From Thiothrix sp. (GTDB lineage: Bacteria > Pseudomonadota > Gammaproteobacteria > Thiotrichales > Thiotrichaceae): 44,651 nucleotides of DNA. The translations under genes were made by a program, and so were the position numbers. Positions 35,592 through 44,321 of the stretch are shown in pieces. The stretch covers positions 1 through 44,651 of the forward strand of contig JAGRJD010000052.1 in NCBI GenBank assembly GCA_020442915.1. The letters are read 5' to 3'. Under the pieces are notes generated by a model that saw only the letters and a program-made list of their open reading frames with translations, was not told the DNA's origin and ran no database searches. Position 1 is the stretch's first letter. Each line of letters opens with the position of its first letter.

Positions 35592-36270
35592 CTATTCCAA
35601 CCCCCATACGAATCTCTATGGCTGTTTTTTGTATCAATGCTGAACACTCTTTCTGCTGCAGCCCCTGTGCCATGGTATGAGTCCGGAAACGCCGGTGCAA
35701 CTCATACCAGTCCTGTGGTAGCTTCAGCAGCAAACGCTTACGCAGGGCCGGCGGGTAATCCTGCAGGGCCGTCATGAAGCAGGCCATTCCCGCAAGCACC
35801 AGCCATTTGCGTGGCGGCAGCTTGCGTGGCAGGTCCAGCTCCAGCTCCATCTTGCCACGCAGGCGGTTGGCACTGCGCTGCATGAACATGAAAATGTCCT
35901 CCCCCACCAGTTCACGAATTTTCTGTACATCCTCACGCACGATGATGTGCTGAATTTTGGGATAGTACAGAACAGAACCGGTATGAAGCACCAGCTTTTC
36001 CAGATCCTTGCCGGACCACAGGGCGATGCGGGTCAGGGAGTTGGAAAAGTGGAAGAACACCTGATTTTCCAGTCCAAAACGCTGGAACAGGTGTTGGACA
36101 ATTCGTTCGGCACTGCGATGCTTGCCCACCAGCTTCCGGATCAGGGGGCCATCAGGCATTTTTTCAAGCCAGCTGTCATGAATGTAGTGATCCGGGCGGA
36201 AATTAAATTCCCACACCAGACTGGACAGCTTTTTGTTGCTCCGTATTGTATCAGCTTGTTCGTTACTCAT
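35569..36270 (-). CDS. sctK: T3SS sorting-platform protein SctK
   Basis: A 233-residue cytoplasmic protein in the SctK position directly upstream of sctL. Near the N-terminus FNFRPDHYIHDSWL matches the conserved opening of YscK/PscK proteins. The rest is mainly helical, with DLPRKLPPRKWLVLAGMA and YPPALRKRLLLKLP. SctK connects SctQ pods to the SctD ring. SctK proteins are divergent, so confidence rests on the N-terminal motif plus position. Confidence 0.82.
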   Translation of the reverse strand: MSNEQADTIRSNKKLSSLVWEFNFRPDHYIHDSWLEKMPDGPLIRKLVGKHRSAERIVQHLFQRFGLENQVFFHFSNSLTRIALWSGKDLEKLVLHTGSVLYYPKIQHIIVREDVQKIRELVGEDIFMFMQRSANRLRGKMELELDLPRKLPPRKWLVLAGMACFMTALQDYPPALRKRLLLKLPQDWYELHRRFRTHTMAQGLQQKECSALIQKTAIEIRMGVGIDGQIRFS

Positions 36271-36393
36271 TGCTTGCTATGACATCCAGATTCAACCATT
36301 ATCAGCACCTTCCTGCGTCAGATCACAATCAGAAGGGTAAGCGGAAGGTTGAACCGAATAAGCGCTCCGTGATTTTACGCTCCAGAAACCGCC

Positions 36394-36438
36394 CGTTGGA
36401 CCAGCTCCCCGACAAGGCCGGGAGCTTTCCGTCCAGCG
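36394..36438 (+). other. Imperfect two-stage hairpin ahead of the DUF2288 gene
   Basis: An outer 8-bp stem (36394-36401 with 36431-36438, one G-T pair) and an inner 7-bp stem (AGCTCCC 36403-36409 with GGGAGCT 36420-36426) form a 45-base hairpin with a small internal loop. It lies between sctK and the DUF2288 gene, which are divergent. It could be a leader structure or a DNA-level site; no T tract follows on either strand. Confidence 0.4.
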
Positions 36439-36485
36439 GGCCAGACCGCTAGAATAGTCACTTTTTCAGGCCAAAAAAGCTATCA

Positions 36486-36785
36486 ATGGAAGACATAGGG
36501 TTATCTTTAAGGGACAAGCTCAATCTGGAGACAGCATCGGTCAGCTGGCATGAACTGGCACTGTTTTTTGCACGCGGGCGTGTTATTGAAGTCAAGAATG
36601 GACTGGATCTGGTCGAAGTCGCTGCAGCCCTGACCAGCGACAATACCGTTCTGTTCAGCCGCTGGATCGAGATTGGCAGCATCCGGCATCTGCCGGATGC
36701 AACAGCCAGAGCGTGGGTACTGGATGACAGCCATTTATGGGCCGTTGTGGTTGCACCCTGGGTACTGGTGCAGGACCGGCGCTGA
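36486..36785 (+). CDS. DUF2288 family protein
   Basis: A 99-residue cytoplasmic protein matching the DUF2288 pattern: KLNLETASVSWHELALFFARG, VIEVKNGLDLVEVAAALTSD and the C-terminal LWAVVVAPWVLVQ. The family is conserved in proteobacteria and cyanobacteria, with no known function. It is divergent from the sctK-sctL pair and convergent with acs, and probably not part of the secretion system. Confidence 0.85.
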   Translation: MEDIGLSLRDKLNLETASVSWHELALFFARGRVIEVKNGLDLVEVAAALTSDNTVLFSRWIEIGSIRHLPDATARAWVLDDSHLWAVVVAPWVLVQDRR

Positions 36786-36787
36786 TA

Positions 36788-36820
36788 ACAAAATGGCGGC
36801 GGAGTCGCTCTCACGCCGCC
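36788..36820 (-). terminator. Probable intrinsic terminator of acs
   Basis: A GC-rich 7-bp stem (GGCGGCG 36795-36801 with CGCCGCC 36814-36820, 12-base loop) is followed on the minus strand by ATTTTGTTA. It lies in the gap between the convergent acs and DUF2288 stops. Confidence 0.5.
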
Positions 36821-36854
36821 AGGTAAACCCTCTCGGGTTACTCCTCCTGTCAAC

Positions 36855-38798
36855 TCAACTGTTTTTGCGGTCGGCAATCAGCCCATCAACCACGCCCGGA
36901 TCTGCCAGTGTCGAGGTATCCCCGAGGCTGTCCAGTTCATTGGCCGCAATCTTGCGCAGGATGCGACGCATGATCTTGCCGGAACGGGTCTTGGGCAAAC
37001 CGGGAGACCACTGGATGAGGTTGATCTTGGCAATCGGTCCGATTTCCTTGCGCACCAGATTGACCAGCTCTTTCTCCAGTTCAGGCGTCCCCTTGGCACC
37101 CGCCATCAGGGTGATGTAGGCATAAATGCCCTGACCGGTCAGCTCGTGCGGATAGCCAACCACGGCAGCCTCGGCAACCAGTTCGTGCAAGACCAGTGCC
37201 GACTCGATTTCAGCTGTCCCCAGACGGTGACCGGAAATATTGAGCACGTCATCCACCCGGCCCGTGATCCAGTAGTAGCCGTCTTCATCACGACGTGCCC
37301 CGTCACCGGTAAAATAATAGCCCGGATACATGGCAAAATAGGTTTCATAGAAACGCTTGTGGTCACCATATACACTCCGCATCATGGACGGCCAGGGGAA
37401 GCGAATGGCCAGATTGCCTTCCGCCGGGCTGGTGGTGATTTCATTGCCCTGATCATCCAAAAGCACCGGCTGAACACCAAAGAACGGGTTGGTGGCAGAA
37501 CCCGGTTTGAGCGGCGTCGCACCGGGCAACGGCGTCAGCATGTGAGCACCGGTTTCGGTCTGCCACCAGGTATCGACAATCGGGCAACGCTCCTTGCCAA
37601 CCACCCGGTGATACCACTCCCAGGCTTCCGGATTGATCGGCTCGCCAACAGAGCCCAGCAGGCGCAGCTTGTCCAGACGGGCACTTTCCACAAACTGGTT
37701 GCCGGCCCCCATCAGCATGCGGATGGCAGTCGGTGCGGTATAGAAAATGGTGACATTGTGCTTGTCACAGACATCCCAGAACCGGCTTGCACTCGGATAG
37801 GTCGGAATGCCCTCGAACATCAGGGAAGTCGCTCCGTTGGCCAACGGCCCGTAGACAATATAGGAGTGCCCCGTAACCCAGCCCACATCAGCGGTACACC
37901 AGTAGACATCACCATCCTTGTAATCAAACACGGTTTTGTGGGTCATGGCCACCTGCAGCAGATAACCTGCCGTGGTGTGCAGCACGCCCTTGGGCTTGCC
38001 GGTGGATCCGGACGTATAGAGGATGAACAGCGGATCATCGGCCTCCATGGACTCCGCCGGGCAGTCGGCAGACGCTTGCGCCATGAGGTCATGATACCAG
38101 ACATCCACATCATGCCACTGCACCGGATCACCGCCACGCTTGACCACAATACAGGTATGTACGTCGGGGCAGGACCTGAGGGCAATATCGGCATTGGCTT
38201 TCAGGGGCACACGTTTGCCGCCGCGCATGGACTGGTCGGAAGTGATGACCACGGTACATTCGGAATCCTGAATCCGGCTCGCCAGTGCATCCGGAGAGAA
38301 GCCCCCGAAAACGATGGAGTGGACCGCTCCGATACGGGTACAGGCCAGCATCGCCACCGCAGCCTCCGGAATCATCGGTAGGTAGATGGAGACCCGGTCC
38401 CCCTTCTTGACCCCCCGGCTTTTCAGCACATTGGCAAACTTGCAGACTTCTTCGTGCAACTCGCGGTAAGTGATATTGCGCGCCTCGTCCGGGCTGTCGC
38501 CTTCCCAGATGATGGCAACCTGATCACCCCGCTCAGCCAGATGCCGGTCCAGGCAATTCTCTGCTACGTTCAGCAGCCCCCCCTTGAACCAGTTGATGTG
38601 CAGGTTCTCCTGCTCAAAACTCCAATCCAGAACGGTGTCCCATTGCTTGCGCCAAGTGAGGTAATTAGCGGCCTGCTCACCCCAGAAAACTGCAGGATCA
38701 TCGACGGACTGCTGGTACATGGACTGGTATTGTTCAGCCGTGACATTGGCTTGGGCGGCAAAAGCGGCGGGTACGGGATAAGTCTTTGAATCAGACAT
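36855..38798 (-). CDS. acs: Acetyl-CoA synthetase
   Basis: A 647-residue AMP-forming ligase that converts acetate, ATP and CoA to acetyl-CoA. The phosphate-binding loop reads [20 protein letters not shown]. Other landmarks are [42 protein letters not shown] and the C-terminal [17 protein letters not shown], whose Lys is catalytic and the usual acetylation-control site. Length fits the family (about 650). Monocistronic; AT-rich sequence upstream. Confidence 0.97.
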   Translation of the reverse strand: MSDSKTYPVPAAFAAQANVTAEQYQSMYQQSVDDPAVFWGEQAANYLTWRKQWDTVLDWSFEQENLHINWFKGGLLNVAENCLDRHLAERGDQVAIIWEGDSPDEARNITYRELHEEVCKFANVLKSRGVKKGDRVSIYLPMIPEAAVAMLACTRIGAVHSIVFGGFSPDALASRIQDSECTVVITSDQSMRGGKRVPLKANADIALRSCPDVHTCIVVKRGGDPVQWHDVDVWYHDLMAQASADCPAESMEADDPLFILYTSGSTGKPKGVLHTTAGYLLQVAMTHKTVFDYKDGDVYWCTADVGWVTGHSYIVYGPLANGATSLMFEGIPTYPSASRFWDVCDKHNVTIFYTAPTAIRMLMGAGNQFVESARLDKLRLLGSVGEPINPEAWEWYHRVVGKERCPIVDTWWQTETGAHMLTPLPGATPLKPGSATNPFFGVQPVLLDDQGNEITTSPAEGNLAIRFPWPSMMRSVYGDHKRFYETYFAMYPGYYFTGDGARRDEDGYYWITGRVDDVLNISGHRLGTAEIESALVLHELVAEAAVVGYPHELTGQGIYAYITLMAGAKGTPELEKELVNLVRKEIGPIAKINLIQWSPGLPKTRSGKIMRRILRKIAANELDSLGDTSTLADPGVVDGLIADRKNS

Positions 38799-38921
38799 AA
38801 ATGTGACTCCTCACTACATAAACGTTGCAGAATTCGGGGCACTCTTATTAAAGTTCTTCTCAGCTGCCCGTATGGTTATACAATCCCATCAAAAAGTCCA
38901 GAAAAACAACAGAAAACTCTT

Positions 38922-38946
38922 AAAAAAAACCAGAATTGTCGACAAT
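38922..38946 (-). terminator. Weak terminator-like element after the ttcA-family gene
   Basis: On the minus strand, the 12-base palindrome ATTGTCGACAAT (38935-38946) overlaps the stop region of the TtcA-family gene. It is followed four bases later by eight T (complement of 38922-38929). The stem can only be about 4 bp with a loop, so the evidence is mainly the T tract. Confidence 0.3.
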
Positions 38947-39728
38947 CATGCTTGATCCATTCCATCCCGCATCAGGGGACGCAGGGCGGTGGCCAGACTT
39001 TTGAAGGCATGGGGATTGGCTGCCTCCTCCCGCCGCAACAACTGTTTCATGTGCTCGCGCTGGGTCGGCATGTCAAAACAGGCCGGGCAGTTCTCCACAA
39101 TCACCGGCAGCCCGGCAGCGTGGGCAAAGTCCGCTGTCTGGCGTTCACGCGCATGCACCAGCGGACGGATAACCCGCAGATCACCGGCATCAATACGGTA
39201 ATGGGCTTTCATGGTTTTGAGCCTGCCACCATGGAAGGCCGACATCAGGAAACTCTCGGCCAGATCATCCAGATGCTGGGCCAGCGCCAGCACGTTATAA
39301 CCCTGTTCGCGGGCGGTGCGGTACATCAGGCCGCGCTTCATGCGCGAACAGAAGGCACAATAGGAATTATTGTCCATGTGCGTTTCCGCCAGCGCCATGA
39401 TCGGCTCGCGCACATAGTGATAAGGCACACCCAATTGCTCCAGGTAGGGAATCAGGGGAGATGGATCAAACGCACCGGATTGCGGATCAATCGTGACCGC
39501 AGCGAACTCGAAGCGTACCGGAGCCTGACGCCGGAAATGGTGCAGCAGGTGCAGCAGTGACAGGGAATCCTTGCCCCCGGACAGCCCCAGCAGAATCCGG
39601 TCGCCTTCCCGGATCAGGTCAAACTCGCCAATGGCCCGCCCGACAGCACGCACCAGGGTTTTCGGGGGACGGGCAAAAACGCCCGTGCCCGCACCAGCAT
39701 CCGTCACCGGAGACAATATTGCATTCAT
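38946..39728 (-). CDS. ttcA: TtcA-family tRNA 2-thiocytidine synthetase
   Basis: A 260-residue ATP-dependent tRNA sulfur-transfer enzyme. The PP-loop SGGKDS is at 50-55, and the Cys motif YCAFCSRMKRG, which with ENCPACF provides the cysteines for an iron-sulfur cluster, is present. LALAQHLDDLAESFLM is the usual His-Asp segment. The family thiolates cytidine 32 of some tRNAs. The ATG at 39728 is preferred over an in-frame TTG at 39764. It is shorter than E. coli TtcA (311 residues) and its second Cys motif differs, so it may belong to a sister branch with another target base. Confidence 0.87.
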   Translation of the reverse strand: MNAILSPVTDAGAGTGVFARPPKTLVRAVGRAIGEFDLIREGDRILLGLSGGKDSLSLLHLLHHFRRQAPVRFEFAAVTIDPQSGAFDPSPLIPYLEQLGVPYHYVREPIMALAETHMDNNSYCAFCSRMKRGLMYRTAREQGYNVLALAQHLDDLAESFLMSAFHGGRLKTMKAHYRIDAGDLRVIRPLVHARERQTADFAHAAGLPVIVENCPACFDMPTQREHMKQLLRREEAANPHAFKSLATALRPLMRDGMDQA

Positions 39729-39800
39729 ACCCTGAACATAACCGATTTTCGGCCCATTGCTCAATGAGAAAATACGGACAGGCCGGTACCCCGAAGCGCC

Positions 39801-40790
39801 TCAGTCCCCACCCATCAGGCGGATATAGGTCTCAAGGTCGACATTCCCGCCCGACAGTACCACCACCACGGTTTTCCCCCGGTAATCCTCCAGCCGGTCC
39901 AGCACTGCTGCCAGTCCCGCCACGCCCCCCGGCTCAACCACCAGCTTCAGGTGGGTGAAGGCCAGCCGCATCGCTGCACGAATTGCGGTTTCCGGTACCA
40001 CTACCGCCCCCGCCAGCGTCCGGCGGTTGATGGCAAACGTCAGCTCACCCGGTGTGGGTGTAATAATGGAGTCACAGATGGAGCGTTGTTGCGAATCATT
40101 ACTGACGCGCTCCCCGGCCAACAGGGAGCGGCGGGTATCATCAAAATGCTCAGGCTCGGCAGCAAACACCGACACAGACGGCAATAAGTGCTGCAGGGCC
40201 AGCGAAACCCCGGCAACCAGCCCGCCTCCCCCACAGGGGCAGAACAGGGCATCCGGCATCACACCCAGATGAGTCAGTTCCCCGGCCAGCTCCAGTCCCA
40301 CGGTGCCCTGCCCGGCAATAATGGCCGCATCATCATAAGGCGGTACCAGAATGCGCCCCTCCTGACGGGCGATTTCCTGCCCGATGGCCTCGCGGCTTTC
40401 CGTATAACGGTCATACAGGATCACTCTGGCCCCGTAACCACGGGTATTGTCGATCTTGAGCACCGGCGCATCACGAGGAATCACAATGGTGGCACTGACA
40501 CCCAGCGCCTGCGCGGCTGCCGCTACACCCTGGGCATGATTGCCGGACGAATAGGCGACCACACCCCGGGCACGCTCCTCCGGGGTCAGCGCCCTGATGC
40601 GGTTACAGGCACCTCGGAACTTGAAAGAACCGGTACGCTGCAGGCATTCGGCCTTGAGCAGCACCCGGCAACCCAGCACCTGATTCAGTAAAGCGCTCTC
40701 CAGTACCGGCGTATGCACGGCCTCGCCCTCGATACGGCGGGCGGCCTGGCGGATGGCATCCATATCCGGCAACCATTCATCCTTATTCAT
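39801..40790 (-). CDS. Threonine/serine dehydratase (PLP fold type II)
   Basis: A 329-residue pyridoxal-phosphate enzyme. The cofactor lysine is in RTGSFKFRGACNRI, and the phosphate-binding Gly loop is CPCGGGGLVAG. Other motifs are SSGNHAQGVAAAAQALG and VVEPGGVAGLAAVL. There is no C-terminal ACT regulatory domain, so it resembles catabolic threonine dehydratase or serine racemase/dehydratase more than the biosynthetic IlvA. It converts Thr (or Ser) to 2-oxobutyrate (or pyruvate) and ammonia. The ATG at 40790 has AGGTGA upstream; the longer open frame upstream is non-coding. Confidence 0.9.
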   Translation of the reverse strand: MNKDEWLPDMDAIRQAARRIEGEAVHTPVLESALLNQVLGCRVLLKAECLQRTGSFKFRGACNRIRALTPEERARGVVAYSSGNHAQGVAAAAQALGVSATIVIPRDAPVLKIDNTRGYGARVILYDRYTESREAIGQEIARQEGRILVPPYDDAAIIAGQGTVGLELAGELTHLGVMPDALFCPCGGGGLVAGVSLALQHLLPSVSVFAAEPEHFDDTRRSLLAGERVSNDSQQRSICDSIITPTPGELTFAINRRTLAGAVVVPETAIRAAMRLAFTHLKLVVEPGGVAGLAAVLDRLEDYRGKTVVVVLSGGNVDLETYIRLMGGD

Positions 40791-40907
40791 GTATTCACCT
40801 GATTGTGGCTCCAGCAGCCCACATAATACTTCCCGAGGCATCAGCCTGTCTTGAGTCCAGTCGACAGTGACTCCATAATACCTGCTTGCCCAACAGAGAA
40901 ACCTGCC

Positions 40908-42056
40908 ATGCACTACCCCGCATCCAGACTCCCCCAGATCGGCACCACCATTTTCACCGTGATGTCGCGCATGGCCAGCGAATACGGTGCCATCAACCTG
41001 TCCCAGGGGTTTCCCGACTTCAACGGCCCCCAGGCCCTGCTGGAGCGGGTCGGCTATCACATCGCCCGGGGAGCCAACCAGTACCCGCCCATGCCCGGCG
41101 TCCCCTCCCTGCTGGCAGCCATTGCCGACAAGGTGGAGCGCCATTACGGACGCAGCCTCAACCCGGAAACTGAAATCACGGTCACTTCCGGTGCCACCGA
41201 AGCCCTGTTCGACGCCATCAGCAGCATGGTGTTTCCGGGGGATGAGGTCATCCTCTTTGATCCTGCCTATGACAGCTATGCCCCGGCCATTGAACTGAAC
41301 GGCGGCAGACCGGTATCCATCCAGCTCAAACCTCCCCTGTTCCCCATGGACTGGGACCAGGTACGCGCCGCCATCACACCCCGTACCCGACTGATCATCT
41401 TCAACTCACCCCACAACCCGACCGGTGCAGTCCGGGATGCCGATGATATTGAGCAGCTGATCCGTCTGGTAGCCGGAACCGACATCCTGCTGCTGGCGGA
41501 TGACGTGTATGAACACATGGTTTTTGATGGCCGGCAGCATCACAGTTTTGCCAGCCATGAGGTGCTGTTCGAGCGCAGTTTCGTGGTGTCCTCATTCGGA
41601 AAAACCTACCATACCACCGGCTGGAAAGTCGGCTATTGCATCGCCCCGCCGGCCCTGACCACCGAATTCCGCAAAATCCACCAGTACGTCACCTTCACCA
41701 CCCCGACCCCGCTGCAGCTGGCGCTGGCGGATTACCTGCAGCAGGCACCACAGCACGGTTTTGAGCTGGCCGGATTCTACCAGCAGAAACGTGACCACTT
41801 CTGTGAGGCCATGCAGGCCAGCCGCTTCCGCTTCACCCCTTCAGCCGGTACCTATTTCCAGCTGATGGATTACAGCGCGATCAGTGAGCAGCCGGATACC
41901 GCCTTCTGTGAATACCTGACCAAAACCGTGGGCGTGGCAGCCATCCCGGTATCCGTATTCTGCCACCAACCGCCGGACATGCGACTGGTTCGCTTCTGCT
42001 TTGCCAAAAGTGACCAGACCTTGTTGCAAGCTGCTGAAAAATTATGTGCCATTTAA
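40908..42056 (+). CDS. Methionine-type aminotransferase (YbdL-like, PLP class I)
   Basis: A 382-residue PLP-dependent aminotransferase. It begins LPQIGTTIFTVMSRMASEYG then INLSQGFPDF, the YbdL opening. The cofactor lysine is in SFGKTYHTTGWKVGYCIAPP, and IIFNSPHNPTGAVR and LLADDVYEHMVFDG are intact. The family transfers amino groups from Met and other hydrophobic or aromatic amino acids, making 4-methylthio-2-oxobutanoate. The next gene, 19 bases away, is an omega-amidase of the type that works with glutamine-dependent transaminases, a known functional pair. The ATG at 40908 is chosen; the 19 residues upstream lack family similarity. Confidence 0.92.
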   Translation: MHYPASRLPQIGTTIFTVMSRMASEYGAINLSQGFPDFNGPQALLERVGYHIARGANQYPPMPGVPSLLAAIADKVERHYGRSLNPETEITVTSGATEALFDAISSMVFPGDEVILFDPAYDSYAPAIELNGGRPVSIQLKPPLFPMDWDQVRAAITPRTRLIIFNSPHNPTGAVRDADDIEQLIRLVAGTDILLLADDVYEHMVFDGRQHHSFASHEVLFERSFVVSSFGKTYHTTGWKVGYCIAPPALTTEFRKIHQYVTFTTPTPLQLALADYLQQAPQHGFELAGFYQQKRDHFCEAMQASRFRFTPSAGTYFQLMDYSAISEQPDTAFCEYLTKTVGVAAIPVSVFCHQPPDMRLVRFCFAKSDQTLLQAAEKLCAI

Positions 42057-42075
42057 CAGGAAAGCCTTTACCATC

Positions 42076-42930
42076 ATGAGTGATACCCATACCTCTCCAC
42101 CGAATCTACGGGTCAGCCTGATCCAGAGCGAACTGGTCTGGCACAACCCGCAAGCCAACCGTCAGCATTTCAACCATCTGCTGGCCCCCCTGCAGGGGCA
42201 GACCGATCTGGTGGTTCTACCGGAGGTATTCACCAGCGGGTTCAGCATGGAACCGGAGCAGATCGCCGAGCCCTGCACCCGCACCCCGGACGGCCTCAGC
42301 GCCCCGACCATCACCTGGATGCAGGAACAGGCCATCCGGCTCAATGCCGCGTTGTGTGGCAGTGTCGCCATGCGCATTGACGAGGATGGCAGGCAGGGCT
42401 GCGTGAACCGGCTGCTGTTTGTCACCCCGGACGGGCAGGTACAGCATTATGACAAACGCCACCTGTTCCGTATGGCGGGTGAACATGAACACTTTCTGGC
42501 CGGCAATCAACGCCTGCTGGTCCGGTTCCGGGGCTGGGACATCCTGCCGCAGGTATGCTACGACCTGCGCTTTCCGGTCTTTTCACGCAACCGCAATGAT
42601 TACCATCTGGCCCTGTACGTTGCCAACTGGCCCGCCCCGCGCCGTCATCCCTGGCGCACCCTGCTGCAGGCGCGTGCCATTGAAAACCTGTGTTATACCG
42701 TCGGTGTGAACCGGGTCGGTACTGACAGTGCCGAACAAAGCTACAGCGGTGACTCCATGGCGGTGGATTTCAAGGGTGAAATCCTGCTGGATCGGGCTGC
42801 CGGAAGCGCTTTTGTGGAAACGGCCACCTTCAGCATGACGGAGCTGCTGGCGTTCCGGGAGAAGTTTCCGGCTTGGCAGGATGCGGATGATTTTACCCTG
42901 CACGGGCTGTCTGCCTGCCTTTCAGATTGA
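42076..42930 (+). CDS. Omega-amidase, YafV/Nit2-type nitrilase superfamily
   Basis: A 284-residue carbon-nitrogen hydrolase. The Glu-Lys-Cys triad is visible as LPEVFTSGFSM (Glu), YDKRHLF (Lys) and QVCYDLRFPVF (Cys). The motif HYDKRHLFRMAGEHEHF is typical of YafV. The family hydrolyses 2-oxoglutaramate and 2-oxosuccinamate, pulling glutamine-linked transamination forward. With the preceding aminotransferase it suggests methionine or methylthio-ketoacid recycling. The stop overlaps the convergent YgjP-type gene by 9 bases. Confidence 0.93.
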   Translation: MSDTHTSPPNLRVSLIQSELVWHNPQANRQHFNHLLAPLQGQTDLVVLPEVFTSGFSMEPEQIAEPCTRTPDGLSAPTITWMQEQAIRLNAALCGSVAMRIDEDGRQGCVNRLLFVTPDGQVQHYDKRHLFRMAGEHEHFLAGNQRLLVRFRGWDILPQVCYDLRFPVFSRNRNDYHLALYVANWPAPRRHPWRTLLQARAIENLCYTVGVNRVGTDSAEQSYSGDSMAVDFKGEILLDRAAGSAFVETATFSMTELLAFREKFPAWQDADDFTLHGLSACLSD

Positions 42931-43635
42931 AGCCAGCGGAAAGGCATTCAAATCATCACGGCAACTGCGCCACCGGGGTAAATGCCTGTCCAGCAAACGG
43001 ATAAATTCCTGTCCATGATTTGCCTCCAGCAAGTGGGCCAACTCATGAACGACAATGTACTCCAGGCATTCTGGTGGTTTTTTAATAAGCTCCAGATTGA
43101 CGAGGATACTGCGGGAAGCCGGGGAACAACTCCCCCATCTGGTTTTCATCCTGCGGACAGTGCAGTTGGCAACAGAAACACCCAATTCCTTTTCCCAGTG
43201 GGCAATAAGCAGCACAAGCTGCTGCTTCAGCTGTTCCCGGTACCACTCTGTCAGGATCTGCTGCTTTTTCGCCTGACCGGTTCCGGGGCGCACCTGTAAC
43301 ACCATCTTGTTGTGGAACAGTGTTACCTCTGGCCTGGCCTCTCGTTCAACGATTTCCAGCAGGTAACGCTTGCCCCGAAAGTAATGGCTTTCCCAGCCCA
43401 GATATTCACGCGGAGCTTCACGTGTCTGTTGCCGGAATTTGCGCTGCTGTTGCCTGATCCACCCCAGTTTACTGATGACAAACAGGCGTATGTTACCCAG
43501 CTCCATACCGTTTGGCGCTGACACCCTTACCGCGCCATCGGGCGGGTAGACACTGAGATGCACATGTTTGATCGCCTTATGCCTTACCTCAACTGACACA
43601 CCATTCAGCTGTAGCAGGGCTGCATCAGTACTCAT
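42922..43635 (-). CDS. YgjP-type zinc metalloprotease next to hsdR
   Basis: A 237-residue M48-like (YgjP/SprT-like) metallopeptidase. The zinc site HELAH is at 197-201, followed by LLEANHG, and the preceding VRRMKTRWGSCSPASRSI is the family hallmark. The ATG at 43635 is chosen, overlapping the hsdR stop by 11 bases; the longer open frame upstream is hsdR sequence in another frame. Such proteins are commonly encoded next to type I restriction genes, with unproven function. Here the partner hsdR is broken. Confidence 0.88.
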   Translation of the reverse strand: MSTDAALLQLNGVSVEVRHKAIKHVHLSVYPPDGAVRVSAPNGMELGNIRLFVISKLGWIRQQQRKFRQQTREAPREYLGWESHYFRGKRYLLEIVEREARPEVTLFHNKMVLQVRPGTGQAKKQQILTEWYREQLKQQLVLLIAHWEKELGVSVANCTVRRMKTRWGSCSPASRSILVNLELIKKPPECLEYIVVHELAHLLEANHGQEFIRLLDRHLPRWRSCRDDLNAFPLASI

Positions 43636-44321
43636 CTTGTTGCTCAATAATTTTGAATATCCGTTCGACTTCCGCTTCTTCCCTGAGAAGTTGCCAGATC
43701 GCACCCTTGATGATGTTCTCCTTGGCTTCCACGCCGCGCCAGTGTGACGGTTTGAGCAGTCTGACCGTTTCATCCATTTCCAGCGCCAGCGCTTCGTTCT
43801 TGCCCAGAGCATTGTACAAGGCACGCTTGGCCGGGGTATTCAGTGTATCCGGGGCATCCTCTGACGCATTACCCTGCGCAGCCCTTTTTGCCAGTTCAGC
43901 AACCTCCTGTAAATAGGCTTCGTAAGCAATGGCCTGTTCTTTACGGCGTTTGATCAGATCGTCCAGCAGCCTGGACATTTTTGCGTAATAGGTGGGGTCC
44001 AGCAGATGATCCTTGATGATCTTGCTGCGCACGTTGTTTTCGATGGTTTCGGCAACTGCTTCCTTGTTCCCCTTGATCCCGTCCGGCATGTCATTGATGG
44101 CATCGGCAATACCGGATTTCACAATGATGTCGATCAGCGGCATGTCTCCAAAGGGGGAAATGACCTTGGCACCATCCGCCGCAATGTAAGTATCCAGCAG
44201 ATAGCGCATGTCTGCTTCATAGGACTTCAGGTCGATGATTTCGTTACTGGCGCGTTTAATCACCTCGCGCAACTTGGTGTAGTGATCCAGCCGCTTCCTG
44301 ATGTACTCAATTTCGGCATCA
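43625..44321 (-). pseudogene. hsdR: Type I restriction enzyme R subunit, C-terminal remnant
   Basis: About 230 codons of the HsdR C-terminal helical domain remain: PPDAEIEYIRKRLDHYTKLR, then SYEADMRYLLDTYI, GIKGNKEAVAETIENNVRSK and EENIIKGAIW-like sequence near the end. Full HsdR proteins are about 1000 residues with nuclease and helicase domains first. Reading upstream, similarity stops near 44322, where IS256-like end sequence begins and an in-frame TGA closes the frame. Restriction by this copy is therefore lost unless the rest lies intact elsewhere. hsdM and hsdS are outside the window. Confidence 0.85.

Noticed and set aside
20746..36270. Flagellar export genes instead of a secretion system
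   Set aside because: There is a lipoprotein SctJ, an FHA-type SctD, YscE/YscG-like chaperones and an SctK, and no FliF, hook, rod or flagellin genes.
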